Below are positions 32,333 through 44,880 of a stretch of DNA of 64,000 bases, piece after piece. The stretch covers positions 2,851,556 to 2,915,555 of the forward strand of contig NC_069125.1 of the NCBI RefSeq assembly GCF_026914265.1, read 5' to 3'. The notes beneath the pieces were generated by a model that was not told the DNA's origin, searched no databases, and saw nothing but the letters and a program-made list of their open reading frames with translations. The stretch's first letter is position 1. The number at the start of each line of letters is the position of its first letter. Both the position numbers and the translations under genes were made by a program. This stretch comes from Mya arenaria (Eukaryota > Mollusca > Bivalvia > Myida > Myidae).

Positions 32333-32820
32333 TCACAATACATGTCCGATCTTTTTATGGAAAATTAATCCTAAACAATCGTTCAAATGAATGTTACTGG
32401 TACTATGCATCGAACGTTTCTTCACAACAGCGAGAAGTTGACAGTGTGGCAACTGATGTATCTCCTCTAATATATCAACTTTATTTTTTCTTTGGACCGT
32501 CTTAAAAATATTAAAAAGAAGATAAAACATAAAAGACCAGATGCGTATGTTTCCACATTTCTTAAAGTGTATGGAGTGTTTCTCATGTATCTCTATCGAT
32601 AGATTTTCTAAGGTCGTTGAAACTCTTCGGACGTCCTCAATAGTGGAATCAATTAATTTAATTAACCCTTTTCCAGTCATGCATATATTCTCCAACTTAA
32701 GGTAGGTCGTTGTGAGCCATATTATTCTCATGAATATAATTAAGTGCAGTAATGGTCTGGAAAGTAATCCTGCACTTCAGCCTCATAGTTAGATTCTTGA
32801 AAAGTGCATCGAGGTACTTC
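32333..32820 (-). pseudogene. protein kinase pseudogene A, catalytic-loop and C-lobe part
   Basis: The minus strand reads KYLDALFKNLTMRLKCRITF, then QTITALNYIHENNMAHND, the alpha-E helix leading into a catalytic loop HNDL. After a 4-base insertion the frame resumes as KLENICMTGKGLIKLIDST, which gives HxDLKxEN with Asn in place of the usual Arg, and Asp-Ser-Thr where DFG is expected. The text further on is shortened and divergent (NIRIWSFMFYLLFN). It is intronless across positions where exons would be expected, so it may be retroposed. It continues in kinase order into 33642-33915 once the inserted element is skipped. Inactive by its frameshift and stop. Confidence 0.7.
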
Positions 32821-33641
32821 TAGTGTTTGAAAATCGGACTCTTTTTGCTATCGATAATCGAATCGAATCGGACCAGGCATTTCGATTTACTATCGAACAA
32901 TAATCGAAAGTTCATGATATCAGTAAGGAATACATTATTTAAACATAGTATCACGAGCATGGTTAAACCTGGATTCAGTACGTGTGATGCTATATGCATG
33001 CTTTTTGCAACAGAAAGTAAGTTTCCATAACCCCGTTCTGTCTTTAAACAACTAAACGAAAAAAACATTAACTGCCAAATGATGCACACTGGAACATGTA
33101 AGATATCTTATTTTTTTATACATGTAAACGCATATCAAATTTTTGTGAACCTGTTAAATTCATCATTTCATTAAGACATCTTAATTTCATAAAATTTCAA
33201 CAAAAAAGTATTTTAGTTAATTACAAACCAAACCAAAAACGGTTTCAAAAACATAATGCATCGAACCGGGATCCCCGGTATTTACAGGAAAGACCGGATC
33301 CACTACATCATAGAGACAGGTTATTGAAGAATGTTTTATGAAATATATAAACAATTAAGATTAATTTGTAATTTTGGAAGAGGTTTTAAGTTTTTAAGCA
33401 AAAGTTTTTACATTCACATCAATTATATAAGAGAGTGACATCTCTTGTTTAAATAAACTCAACGAGAATTTACCTGAAAGAAAAATTTACATTTACTCGA
33501 CTTTTGCCACAGAACAAAAAATACGTAGTTACCGGAAGTAACATTAGCGACATCGATTTTGGACAACCACTATCGATTGTCGCCGATATAGCATTGCCAG
33601 CGACTATGAATCGATTGTACTCGATTATCGTTTCATTACTA
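32821..33641. mobile_element. hAT-like non-autonomous element, 8-bp TSD
   Basis: The 8-base GGTACTTC occurs exactly on both sides (32813-32820 and 33642-33649). The element starts TAGTGTTTGAAAATCGG and its other end, reverse-complemented, starts TAGTAATGAAACGATAATCG; both fit the YARNG rule for hAT ends. TATCGATAATCGA-type words lie near both termini. No transposase domain is recognisable in the 821 bases; minus ORF 32820-33089 has no clear motif. It splits kinase pseudogene A between Lys-Tyr and Leu. Confidence 0.85.
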
Positions 33642-33915
33642 GGTACTTCCCCATATTTCCACCATTCACATACTCCATCACCATAACATCAAGGATGGGG
33701 GCGGAGGAATAAGCGATTGGTTTGATGATGTTTGCATGACGGAACTGTTCATACTCTTTAAGCTGATCGCCTGCGATATCTTTTCTGCTCACTTTTGCGG
33801 CTAGTTTGTTCGCTTAGAAGTTCAATACACTCCTCCGCTTGGCACAGTTAATGTAAGAGTTGCTAAAACATATCATTTGTCGAATGACGTATCCTCCAAT
33901 AGTGACCCCTTTCAT
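33642..33915 (-). pseudogene. protein kinase pseudogene A, N-lobe part
   Basis: ATG at 33915 starts MKGVTIGGYVIRQMICFSNS, followed by YINCAKRR. A TAA at 33814-33816 interrupts it. After that come ANKLAAKVSRKDIAGDQLKE (the AxK Lys), YEQFRHANIIKPIA (alpha-C end and beta-4) and VMVMEYVNGGNMGKY (hinge). The glycine loop is poorly conserved. The target duplication of the hAT-like element falls after MGKY, and kinase text resumes at 32820. Ser/Thr-kinase-like; subfamily not determined. Confidence 0.7.
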
Positions 33916-33936
33916 CTGTAATTTCTTGTTCAATCT

Positions 33937-33947
33937 GGGGGGGGGGG
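33937..33947 (+). repeat. G11 homopolymer
   Basis: Eleven consecutive G between the kinase pseudogene and the 60-bp satellite; also a possible assembly weak point. Confidence 0.9.
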
Positions 33948-34026
33948 TGATTATTTCGATAAGCTAGATGTTAGTAGTAAAACTTCCCTTGATCATGTTC
34001 AGTTATACCTCCCTGTAGTATGCTAA

Positions 34027-37000
34027 AGGCGTTGTACATTGTCAAGCCATACAGTACCATACTACCTCATCGTAAGAACACGTGCGCTACACATTGTCAA
34101 ACAATACCGTACACAAATACTCCCTCATCATAAGAGACCATTGGCGTTGTACATTGTGGAACTATACCGTACACTAATACTCCCTCGTCATAAGAAACCA
34201 TTGGCGTTGTACATTGTGGAACAATACCGTACACTAATACTCCCTCGTCATAAGAGACCATTGGTGTTGTACATTGTGGAACAATACCGTACACTAATAC
34301 TCCCTCGTCATAAGAGAACACTGGCGTTGTACATTGTCGAACAATACCGTACAGAAATACCTCATCGTCATAAGAGAACACTGGCAGTGTACATTGTCTA
34401 ACAATACCGTACAATAATACTCCCTTAAGAGACCACTGGCGTTGTTCATTGTGGAACAATACCGTACAGTAATACCTTATCGTCAATAATACCTCACCGT
34501 CATAAGAGATCATTAGCGTTGTTTATTGTAAAACTATACCGTACAATAATATATCACCATCATAAGAGACTATTGGCGTTTTTTATTGTGGATCAATACC
34601 GTACAATAATACCTCACCGTCATAAGAGATCACTGGCGTTGTACATCGTTGAACAATACCGTACATTAATACCACCTCGTCATAAAAGACCACTGGCGTT
34701 ATACATTGAGGAACAATACCGTACACTAGTATATCACCGTCATGAGAGGCCACTGGAGTTGTTCATTGTGGAACAATACCGTACAATAATACATTATCGT
34801 CAATAATACCTCAACGTCATAAGAGATCATTAGCGTTGTTTATTGTGAAACTACACCGTACAATAAGATATCACCATCATAAGAGACTATTGGCGTTTTT
34901 TATTGTGGATCAATACCGTACAATAATACATCACCGTCATAAGAGATCACTGGCGTTGTACATTGTTGAACAATACCGTACATTAATACCTCCTCGTCAT
35001 AAAAGACCACTGGCGTTATACATTGAGGAACAATACCGTACACTAATATATCACCGTCATGAGAGGCCACTGGCATTGTATAGTGTGGAACAATACCGTA
35101 CAGTAATACCTTACCGTCATAAGAGAACACCGGCGTTGTTCATTGTAGAACAATACCGTACAAATATACCTCACCGTCATAAGTGACCACTGGCGTTGTA
35201 TATTGTGGAACAATACCGTACAATAATACCTCATCGTCATAAGAGAACACTGGCGTTGTTCATTGTGGAACAATACCGTACAGTAATACTCCCTCGTCAT
35301 AAGAGATCACTGGCGTTGTTCATTGTGGAACAATACCGTACAATAATACATTATCGTCAATAATACCTCACCGTCATAAGAGATCATTAGCGTTGTTTAT
35401 TGTGAAACTATACCGTACAATAATATATCACCATCATAAGAGACTATTGGCGTTTTTTGTTGTGGATCAATACCGTACAATAATACCTCACCGTCATAAG
35501 AGATCACTGGCGTTGTACATTGTTGAACAATACCGTACAATAATACTCCCTCGTCATAAGAGATCACTGGCGTTGTTCATTGTGGAACAATACCGTACAA
35601 TAATACATTATCGTCATAAGAGGCCACTGGCGTTGTTCTTTGTGGAACAATACCGTACAGTAATACCTCATCGTCATAAGAGAACACCGGCGTTGTTCTT
35701 TGTGGAAAATACCGTACATTAATACCTCACCGTCATAAGTGACCACTGGCGTTGTTCATTCTGGAACAATACCGTACAGTAATACCTCATCGTCATAAGA
35801 GAACACTGGCGTTGTCCATTGTGGAAAAATACCGTACAATAATACCTGATCGTCATAAGAGACCACTGGCGTTGTACATTGTGGAACAATACCTTACAGT
35901 AATACCTCATCGTCTTAAGAGACCACTGACGTTGTACAGTGTGGAACAATACCGTGCAATAATACCTCACCGTCATAAATAAGGGACCACTGACGTTGTA
36001 CAGTGTGGAACAATATCGTACAATAATACCTCACTGTCATAAATAAGAGACCACTGACGTTGAACAGTGTGGAACAATACCGTACAAAAATACCCCATCG
36101 ACATAAGAGTCCACTGGGGTTGTACATTGTGGAACAATACCGTACAATTATACCCCATCGTCATAAGAGACCACTGGCGTTGTACATTGTGGAACAATAC
36201 CTTACAATAATACCTCATCGTCATAAGGGATCACTGGCGTTGTACATTGCAGAACAAAACCGTACAAGTATACCCCATCGTCATAAGGGATCACTGGCGT
36301 TGTACATTGTGGAACAATACCTTACAATAATACCTCATCGTCAAAAGAGATCACTGGCGTTGTACATTGCGGAACAAAACCGTACAATTATACCCCATCA
36401 TCATAAGGGATCACTGGCGTTGTATATTGTGAAACAATACCGTACAGTAATACCTCACCGTCATAAGAGACCACTGGCGTTGTACATTGTGGAACAATAC
36501 CTTACAATAATACCTCATCGTCATAGGAGATCACTGGCGTTGTACATTGCGGAACAAAACCGTACAATTATACCCCATCGTCAAAAGGGATCACTGGCGT
36601 TGTACATTGTGAAACAATACCGTACAGTAATACCTCACCGTCATAAGACCACTGGCATTGTACAGTGTGGAACAATACCGTACAAGTATACCTCATCGTC
36701 ATAAGAGACCACTGACGTTGTACATTGTGGAACAATACCGTACAGTAATACCTCATCACCGTAAGAGACCACTGGCGTTGTTCATTGTGGAACAGTACCG
36801 TACAGTAATACCATATCGTCATGAGAGACCACTGGCGTTGTACATTGTGGAAGAATACCGTACAGTAATACCTCATCGTCATAAGACACCACTGACGTTG
36901 TACATTGTGAAACAATACCGTACAGTAATACCTCATCGTCATAAGAGACCACTGGCGTTGTACAGTGTGGAACAATACCGTACAATTATACCTAATCGTC

Positions 37001-40000
37001 ATAAAAGACCACTGGCGTTGTACATTGTGGAACAATACCGTGCAATTATACCCCATCGTCTTCAGAGACCACTGGCGTTGTACATTGTGGAATAATACCG
37101 TATAGTAATACCTCACCGTCAAAAGAGACCACTGGCGTTGTACATTGTGGGACAATACCGTACAATAATACCTCACCGTCATAAGAGACCACTGGCGATG
37201 TACAGAGTGGAACAGTACCGTACAATTATACCACACCGTCATAAGAGACCACTTACATTGAACAGTGTGATACAATACCGTACAATAATACCCCATCGTC
37301 ATAAGAGACCACTGGGGTTGAACATTGTGGAACAATACCTTACAATAATACCTCATCGTCATAAGGGATCACTGGCGTTGTACATTGCGGAACAAAACCG
37401 TACAATTATACCCCATCGTCATAAGGGATCACTGGCGTTGTACATTGTGGAACAATACCTTACAATAATACCTCATCGTCATAAGGGATCACTGGCGTTG
37501 TACATTGCGGAACAAAACCGTACAATTATACCCCATTGTCATAAGAGACCACTGGCGTTGTACATTGTGGAACAATACCTTACAATAATACCTCATCGTC
37601 ATAAGGGATCACTGGCGTAGTACATTGCGGAACAAAACCGTACAATTATACCCCATCGTCATAAGGGATCACTGGCGTTGTACATTGTGAAACAATACCG
37701 TACAGTAATACCTCACCGTCATAAGAGACTACTGGCGTTGTACATTGTGGAACAATACTGTATAATAATACCTGATCGTAATAAGAGACCACTGGCGTTG
37801 TACAGTGTGGAACAATACCGTACAATTATACCTCATCGTCATAAGAGACCACTGGCGTTGTACAGTGTGGAACAATACTGTATAATAATACCTGATCGTC
37901 ATAAGAGACCACAGGCGTTGTACAGTGTGGAACAATACCGTACAAGTATACCTCATCATCATAAGAGACCACTGGCGTTGTACATTGTGGAACAATTCCT
38001 TACAATAATACCCCATCGTCTTAAGAAACCACTGGCGTTGTTCATTGTGGAACAGTACCGTACAATAATACCACATCGTCATGAGAGACCACTGGCGTTG
38101 TTCATTGTGGAACAATACCGTACAATAATACCACATCATCATAAGAGACCACTGGCGTTTTTCATTGTGGAACAGTACCGTACAATAATACCACATCGTC
38201 ATGAGAGACCACTGGCGTTGTTCATTGTGGAACAATACCGTACAATAATACCTCATCATCATATGAGACCACTGGCGTTGTTCATTGTGGAACAGTACCG
38301 TACAATAATACCACATCGTCATGAGAGACCACTGGCGTTGATCATTGTGGAACAGTACCGTACAATAATACCTTATCGTCATAAGAGACCACTGGCGTTG
38401 TTCATTGTGGAACAGTACCGTACAATAATACCCCGTCGTCTTCAGAGACCACTGGCGTTGTTCATTGTGGAACAGTACCGTACAATAATACCCCACCGCC
38501 TTTAAAGACCACTGGCGTTGTACAGTGTGGAACAGTACCGTACAATTATACCACACCGTCATAAGAGACCACTGACGTTGAACAGTGTGATACAATACCG
38601 TACAATAATACCCCATCGGCATAAGAGTCCACTGGGGTTGTACATTGTGGAACAATACCGTACAATTATACCCCATCGTCATAAAAGACCACTGGCGTTG
38701 TACATTGTGGGACAATACCTTACAATAATACCTCATCGTCATAAGGGATCACTGGCGTAGTACATTGCGGAACAAAACCGTACAATTATACCCCATCGTC
38801 ATAAGGGATCACTAGCGTTGTACATTGTGAAACAATACCGTACAGTAATACCTCACCGTCATAAGAGACCACTGGCATTGTACAGTGTGGAACAATACCG
38901 TACAAGTATACCTCATCGTCATAAGAGACCACTGACGTTGTACATTGGCGAACAATACCGTACAGTAATACCTCATCATCATAAGAGACCACTGGCGTTG
39001 TTCATTGTGGAACAGTACCGTACAGTAATACCTCATCGTCATGAGAGACCTCTGGCGTTGTACATTGTGGAAGAATACCGTACAGTAATACCTCATCGTC
39101 ATAAGACACCACTGACGTTGTACATTGTGAAACAATACCGTACAGTAATACCTCATCGTCATAAGAGACCACTGGCGTTGTACAGTGTGGAACAATACCG
39201 TACAATTATACCTCATCGTCATAAAAGACCACTGGCGTTGTACATTGTGGAACAATACCGTGCAATTATACCCCATCGTCTTCAGAGACCACTGGCGTTG
39301 TACATTGTGGAATAATACCGTATAGTAATACCTCACCGTCAAAAGAGACCACTGGCATTGTACATTGTGGAACAATACCGTACAATAATACCTCACCGTC
39401 ATAAGAGACCACTGGCGATGTACAGAGTGGAACAGTACCGTACGATTATACCTCACCGTCATAAGAGACCACTGACGTTGAACAGTGTGATACAATGCCG
39501 TACAATAATACCCCATCATCATAAGAGACCACTGGCGTTGTACATTGTGGAACAATACCTTACAATAATATCTCATCGTCATAAGGGATCACTGGCGTTG
39601 TACATTGCGGAACAAAACCGTACAATTATACCCCATCGTCATAAGGGATCACTGGCAATGTATATTGTGAAACAATACCGTACAGTAATACCTCACCGTC
39701 ATAAGAGACTACTGGCGTTGTACATTGTGGAACAATACTGTATAATAATACCTGATCGTCATAAGAGACCACTGGCGTTGTACAGTGTGGAACAATACCG
39801 TACAATTATACCCCATCGTCATAAGAGACCACTGGCGTTGTACATTGTGGAACAATACTGTATAATAATACCTGATCGTCATAAGAGACCACTGGCGTTG
39901 TACAGTGTGGAACAATACTGTATAATAAAACCTCATCGTCATAAGGGATCACTGGCGTTGTACATTGTGAAACAAAACCGTACAGTAATACCTCACCGTC

Positions 40001-42273
40001 ATAAGAGACCACTGGTGTTGTACATTGTGGAACAATACCGTACAATAATACCTCGACGTCATAAGAGACCACTGGAGTTGTACATTGTGGAACAATACCG
40101 TACAGTAATACCTCACCGTAATAAGAGACCACTGGCGTTGTACATTGTGGAACAATACCGTACAATAATACCTCACCGTCTTAAGAGACCACTGGCGTTA
40201 GACGTTGTGAAACAATACCGTACAATAATACATCATCGTCATAAGAGACCACTGGCGTTGTACAGTGTGGAACAATACCGTACAATTATACCTGATCGTC
40301 ATTAAAGACCACTGGCGTTGTACATTGTGGAACAATACCGTGCAATTAAACCCCATCGTCTTCAGAGACCACTGGCATTTTACATTGTGGGACAATACCG
40401 TACAATAATACCTCACCGTCATAAGAGACCACTGGCTTTGTTTATTGTGGAACAATACCGTACAATTATACCCCATCGTCTTAAGAGATTACTGGCGTTG
40501 TACAATGTGGATCAATACCGTACAGTAATACCTCATCGTCTTAAGAGATTGATGGGGTTGTACAATGTAAAACAATACCGTACAAATATACCACACCGTC
40601 ATAAGAGACCACTTTTGTTGAACAGTGTGATACAATACCGTACAATAATACCTCATCGTCATAAGGGATCACTGGCATTGTACATTGTGAAACAAAACCG
40701 TACAGTAATACCTCACCGTCATAAGAGACCACTGGCGTTGTACATTGTGGAACAATACCGTACAATAATACCTCGACGTCATAAGAGACCACTGGAGTTG
40801 TACATTGTGGAACAATACCGTACAGTAATAACTCACCGTAATAAGAGACCACTGGCGTTGTACATTGTGGAACAATACCGTACAATAATACCTCACCGTC
40901 TTAAGAGACCACTGGCGTTAGACGTTGTGGAACAATACCGTACAATAATACATCATCGTCATAAGAGACCACTGGCGTTGTACAGTGTGGAACAATACCG
41001 TACAATTATACCTGATCGTCATTAAAGACCACTGGCGTTGTACATTGTGGAACAATACCGTGCAATTAAACCCCATCGTCTTCAGAGACCACTGGCATTT
41101 TACATTGTGAAACAATACCGTACAATTATACCCCATCGTCTTCAGAGACCACTGGCGTTGTACATCGTGGGACAATACCGTACAATAATACCTCACCGTC
41201 ATAAGAGACCACTGGCTTTGTTTATTGTGGAACAATACCGTACAATTATAACCCATCGTCTTAAGAGATTACTGGCGTTGTACCGTAAAATATTACCTCA
41301 CCGTCATAAGAGACCACTGGCGTTGTACGTTGTGGAACAATACCGTACAATAATACCTCATCGTTATGTGAGACCACTGGCGTTGTACATTGTGGAACAA
41401 TACCGTACAATAATACCTCATCGTCATGAGAGACCACTGACGTTGTACATTGTGGAACAATACCGTACAATAATACCTCATCGTCATGAGAGACCACTGG
41501 CGTTGTACATTGTGGAACAATACCGTACAAGAATACCTCATCGTCATAAGGAACTTCGTGCGCTGTACATTGTGGAAGAATACCGTACAGCAATACCTCA
41601 TCGTCATAAGAGACGTCGTGCGCTGTACATTGTGGAACAATACCGTACAGTAATACCTCATCGTCATCAGAGACCACTGGCGTTGTACATTGTGGAACAA
41701 TACCTTACAATAATACCTCATCGTTATGAGAGACCACTGGCGTTGTACATTGTGGAACAATACCGTAAATAATACCTCATCGTCATGAGAGACCACTGGC
41801 GTTGTACATTGTTGAACAATACCGTACAATAATACCTCATCGTCATGAGAGACCACTGGCGTTTTACATTGTGGAACAATACCGTGCAATAATACCTCAT
41901 CGTCATGAGAGACCACTGGCGTTGTACATTGTGGAACAATACCGTACAATAATACCTCATCGTCATGAGAGACCACTGGCGTTGTACATTGTGGAACAAT
42001 ACCGTACAAGAATACCTCATCGTCATAAGGAACGTCGTGCGCTGTACATTGTGGAAGAATACCGTACAGCAATACCTCATCGTCATAAGAAACGTCGTGC
42101 GTTGTACATTGTGGAAGAATACTGTACAGCAATACCTCATAAGAGACGTCGTGCGCTGTACATTGTGGAACAATACCGTACAGTAATACCTCATCGTCAT
42201 AAGAGACGTCGTGCGTTGTACATTGTCGTCATAAAATACCACGTCCCTTGTTTATTTTGGACCATACCGTACA
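34027..42273. repeat. 60-bp satellite array, about 137 units
   Basis: The period is 60 bases almost throughout. Each unit has a dyad: TTGTAC...GTACAA outside and ATTGT GGA ACAAT inside, followed by ATAATACC and a variable CTCATCGTCATAAGAGACC arm. Because 60 is a multiple of three and the consensus lacks stops in three frames, long ORFs appear on both strands: plus RPLALYIVEQYRTIIPHRHK, minus YCTVLFHNVQRQWSLMTMRY and another. Variants among units include many amino-acid changes (Ile/Ser, Glu/Lys, Tyr/Asn, Pro/Ser, Ala/Thr), so coding constraint is not evident. Higher-order copies: 36661 onward repeats at 38881 (offset 2,220 = 37 units), 40321 at 41041 (720 = 12 units). An alternating two-unit pattern (ACATTGCGGAACAAAACC and ACATTGTGGAACAATACC) occupies 36200-36600 and 37320-37680. 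A 17-base partial unit (CATTATCGTCAATAATACC context) recurs near 34480, 34797 and 35350. Confidence 0.95.
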
Positions 42274-42341
42274 CTCATAACATTCATGAAAATATTGATA
42301 TTCGTTCTTACAGTCATTTAAAAAATCGTTCTATTGAAATA

Positions 42342-42819
42342 ATCAGTGGGTGTATACCACGTGCTAAATTATGTCATATATACTACGTCGGAAGGCAATA
42401 TTTTGCTTAAAATGAAGACTTAAATCAAAGATAACTTTTCTTTTACAACACCATTTTAAATCAAACGAAGGGCAGTCTATGCCGCTAGAAGAGTCCCGCC
42501 TTTTTTATTACCGGAGTTTGATGAGGCGATTAGTTTTATCAAACACTTCGATAAATCTGTTTCCAAAATAATGTTTTGACAGTGTTCCGTCAGACGGTCG
42601 TATTGTGAAAAGGTTTGTCGAAGTGTTTTAAGGAACTAAACTCTCTGGTAAAATACCGAAGGCAGGGCTCCGTTAGCGGCGTAGACTGCGCTCTGTTTCA
42701 TTTAAAACGGTAAAGAAATAGTGAAGTTATCTTTGTTTAAAGTCTTTTTTCAAATCAAAATATTGCCTTCCGACGTAGCATTTATGACACAATTTATCAC
42801 GTGGTATACACACACTGAT
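42342..42819. mobile_element. MITE, palindromic family with GTATACCACGTG ends (copy 2)
   Basis: The ends ATCAGTGGGTGTATACCACG and CGTGGTATACACACACTGAT are inverted repeats, with AATA on both sides (42338-42341 and 42820-42823) as a 4-base target duplication. The inside is near-identical in layout to 3198-3692. It lies 70 bases beyond the end of the satellite. Confidence 0.85.
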
Positions 42820-43904
42820 AATAAAAGTTTTATTTCCACGTACAATAACGCCTGCAACAGCATGTATGCTACAGACACCATCGCATCTGTCAAGCATTGA
42901 ATCAATATGAGTCTTGTATTGATAAAAATCAAATGGTGCTTAACTGTGCATGCCTAATGACGGATTGACTAGATATGAAGTTGTCGCCAGTTGTTGAAAC
43001 ATAACTTTCAGTTTCTATAAAATAATATTTGTTTTAAAACACGATTGACACAAAATCGAATACAAACGTGAGATATGCACAAGTTCACCAAACACATTAC
43101 CCATGACAATGTCATTTAACACATGGCATGTTTGCAAAACTTCATATATGCCGGTCATCATCAACATGTCCGCGACTATTTTGTCTTTATTTAAGGAACG
43201 AATCGCGGGATTGATGTCATTATCGGGGTATGTCTTCAATTGGGCTGGTCAAAGTGTGTGGAGTCCGAAAGAAAAGATCAACCACTTGAAATCACTTTTA
43301 AACGTAAAATTGAAACACTTATGGCAAAAAGACATTTTACATCATAAAGTAAAACTTTCTCAAATGATGATTTATATTTTACGGGACCTGCTGACACAAT
43401 ACAAACAATAACAAGATCAACTATTTCATGCATATTGTTATGCGGTGAATTGCGATCCGAAGATGTTGCGTTCATCGGGTGATAACCGCAATTGCCGACA
43501 GGCAGTTCATTTAAGGAATGGGAGTTCAGGTGAAAATATGGCTTTAACAAGTGCGTTAATAGTTTACAATCTGCGTTGCGGAAGTCTTGCAATTTCAGTT
43601 TAGATGGGCACCAGAAAAACTCCTTCAAATGCTGTCTCCAATATCACTACATCAAATATCAATTATTGACACGTCATGTTTCAGAAAATATTGACTATAA
43701 TAATTAATGGACGAAACAATAGACAGAATGACAACGAACTTAGATAAAGTATCAATTAAAGGTTTTAAGAGATATTTACTTAAATAGGACACTGCAAATA
43801 TTTTTTCTACTTATTACCTTTTAATAATAGTTTGAAAATATATTTTGTTTTTCATTGGCCCATTTAGGTCAATCTCATTAAAATCAGACCCATGATATCA
43901 TGAA
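42820..43904. other. no confirmed gene; relics of tandem-unit sequence
   Basis: Around 43200-43270 the words GATTGATGTCATTATCGGGG and GTGTGGAGTCCGAA match the inverted-repeat segment of the tandem units (14558 region). 43370-43560 is an inverted relative of the unit-3 insertion at 26900-27080. ORFs at 43103-43411 and 43278-43628 overlap these relics and are not recognised. Confidence 0.45.
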
Positions 43905-44246
43905 AATACTAAGTCAAATCTCAATCACAATCTCAACGTATTTTCCACATTACAGTATGACATTATTAAATTACTAATGTTTTACTATTTTAAAAGCACA
44001 TTCTCAAATGCATTATGCTTATTGACATGATTGCTCAAAAATACTTGAATAAAACTCATAAATAATAAATTGGACTCAAGTACAATTTTCGCTCTCATTT
44101 TTTTCTGTAAAATATTGACCAAATATTTTATCAACATGAATGAGAGAATGCGATTTTATAAAAAGGTTAAAACATTTACAATTTTGAATCATATGATGCT
44201 TTAATTTGATAAAAGTGTTGAGACTGAGATTGAGATTGACTTAAGT
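43905..44246. mobile_element. MITE with AAGTCAATCTCAATC ends
   Basis: The left end AAGTCAAATCTCAATCACAA(TCTCAAC) and the right end GTTGAGACTGAGATTGAGAT(TGACTT) are inverted repeats of about 28 bases enclosing about 280 AT-rich bases. Confidence 0.7.
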
Positions 44247-44280
44247 TTGTTCGTGATCCCCAATACACGCTTCACGATGT

Positions 44281-44600
44281 TACGCTATGTGCATAACGTA
44301 ATGAAATGAAATAAACGTCACGATATGATTGCATTTAGGATTTCGTACTTTCGATAAAATATATTTTCTAAAAGCAGTGCTAACCATGGCCTTCGACAGG
44401 CTTGCTTGCTTGAATACGAGTAAGAATGCCGTCAGCACTTTACATTTCTGTAAACCTGAGTTCGCTCCCCTGATGTGTTGTAACCATGCGATAGCGACAG
44501 TATGAGTTTTGTCAAGCTCGATAGGTTCAAGTTTTTCATATTTTGTATGCAGCGTCAGATAAAAGGACTGCCATATATAGAACAAGCCGTTTATGTCCTT
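44281..44600 (-). CDS. possible terminal exon, unrecognised protein
   Basis: After an acceptor-like TTATATTATTAAAG the minus strand is open for 106 codons to TAA. It starts KDINGLFYIWQSFYLTLHTK, then YEKLEPIELDKTHTVAIAWL, and later has FRKYILSKVRNPKC. The composition is protein-like, but no family is recognised and no partner exon was found in the GC-rich block upstream. The frame is also open back to an ATG at 44654. It may be noise. Confidence 0.25.
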
Positions 44601-44634
44601 CTTTAATAATATAAATAATATTATAGCGGGGACT

Positions 44635-44880
44635 TTAACTTTCGGTCCAGCCAAGCCCGGGTAAAATTCCTGTCCTGCGGGGACGAACTGCTGGTAAAAT
44701 CACCGCCAAATGCCCCGCACCCCAGGGACCTAAGGTAAAGCCCATCTCCCGCTATTTTTGGCGCGAAGACAAAACCACCTTATTCAATCGGCACTGCGGG
44801 GCCAGCTGGAAGGTAAAACACGGCCCATTTTCCCCGCTATCCCCGGTATACCCCCGGACCTGGGGGCGGGGCGTGGTTAC
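44635..44880. other. GC-rich patch
   Basis: About 245 bases of GC-rich sequence (CCCCGC, CCCCGG, GGGGCGGGGC words) in an AT-rich setting. GGTAAAATCACCGCC, GGTAAAGCCCATCTCC and GGTAAAACACGGCCC recur within it, suggesting an old repeat with a loose GGTAAA(A/G)C module. Not a coding match. Confidence 0.6.

Noticed and set aside
33260..33310. tRNA-like GGTTCGATGC segment within the hAT-like element (minus strand)
   Set aside because: No A box at the right distance and no cloverleaf.
34039..42410. Long ORFs on both strands (up to 337 codons) with 20-residue repeats
   Set aside because: They come from a 60-bp satellite without stops in three frames. Units differ by many amino-acid-changing substitutions and none of the frames is favoured, so no CDS is called.
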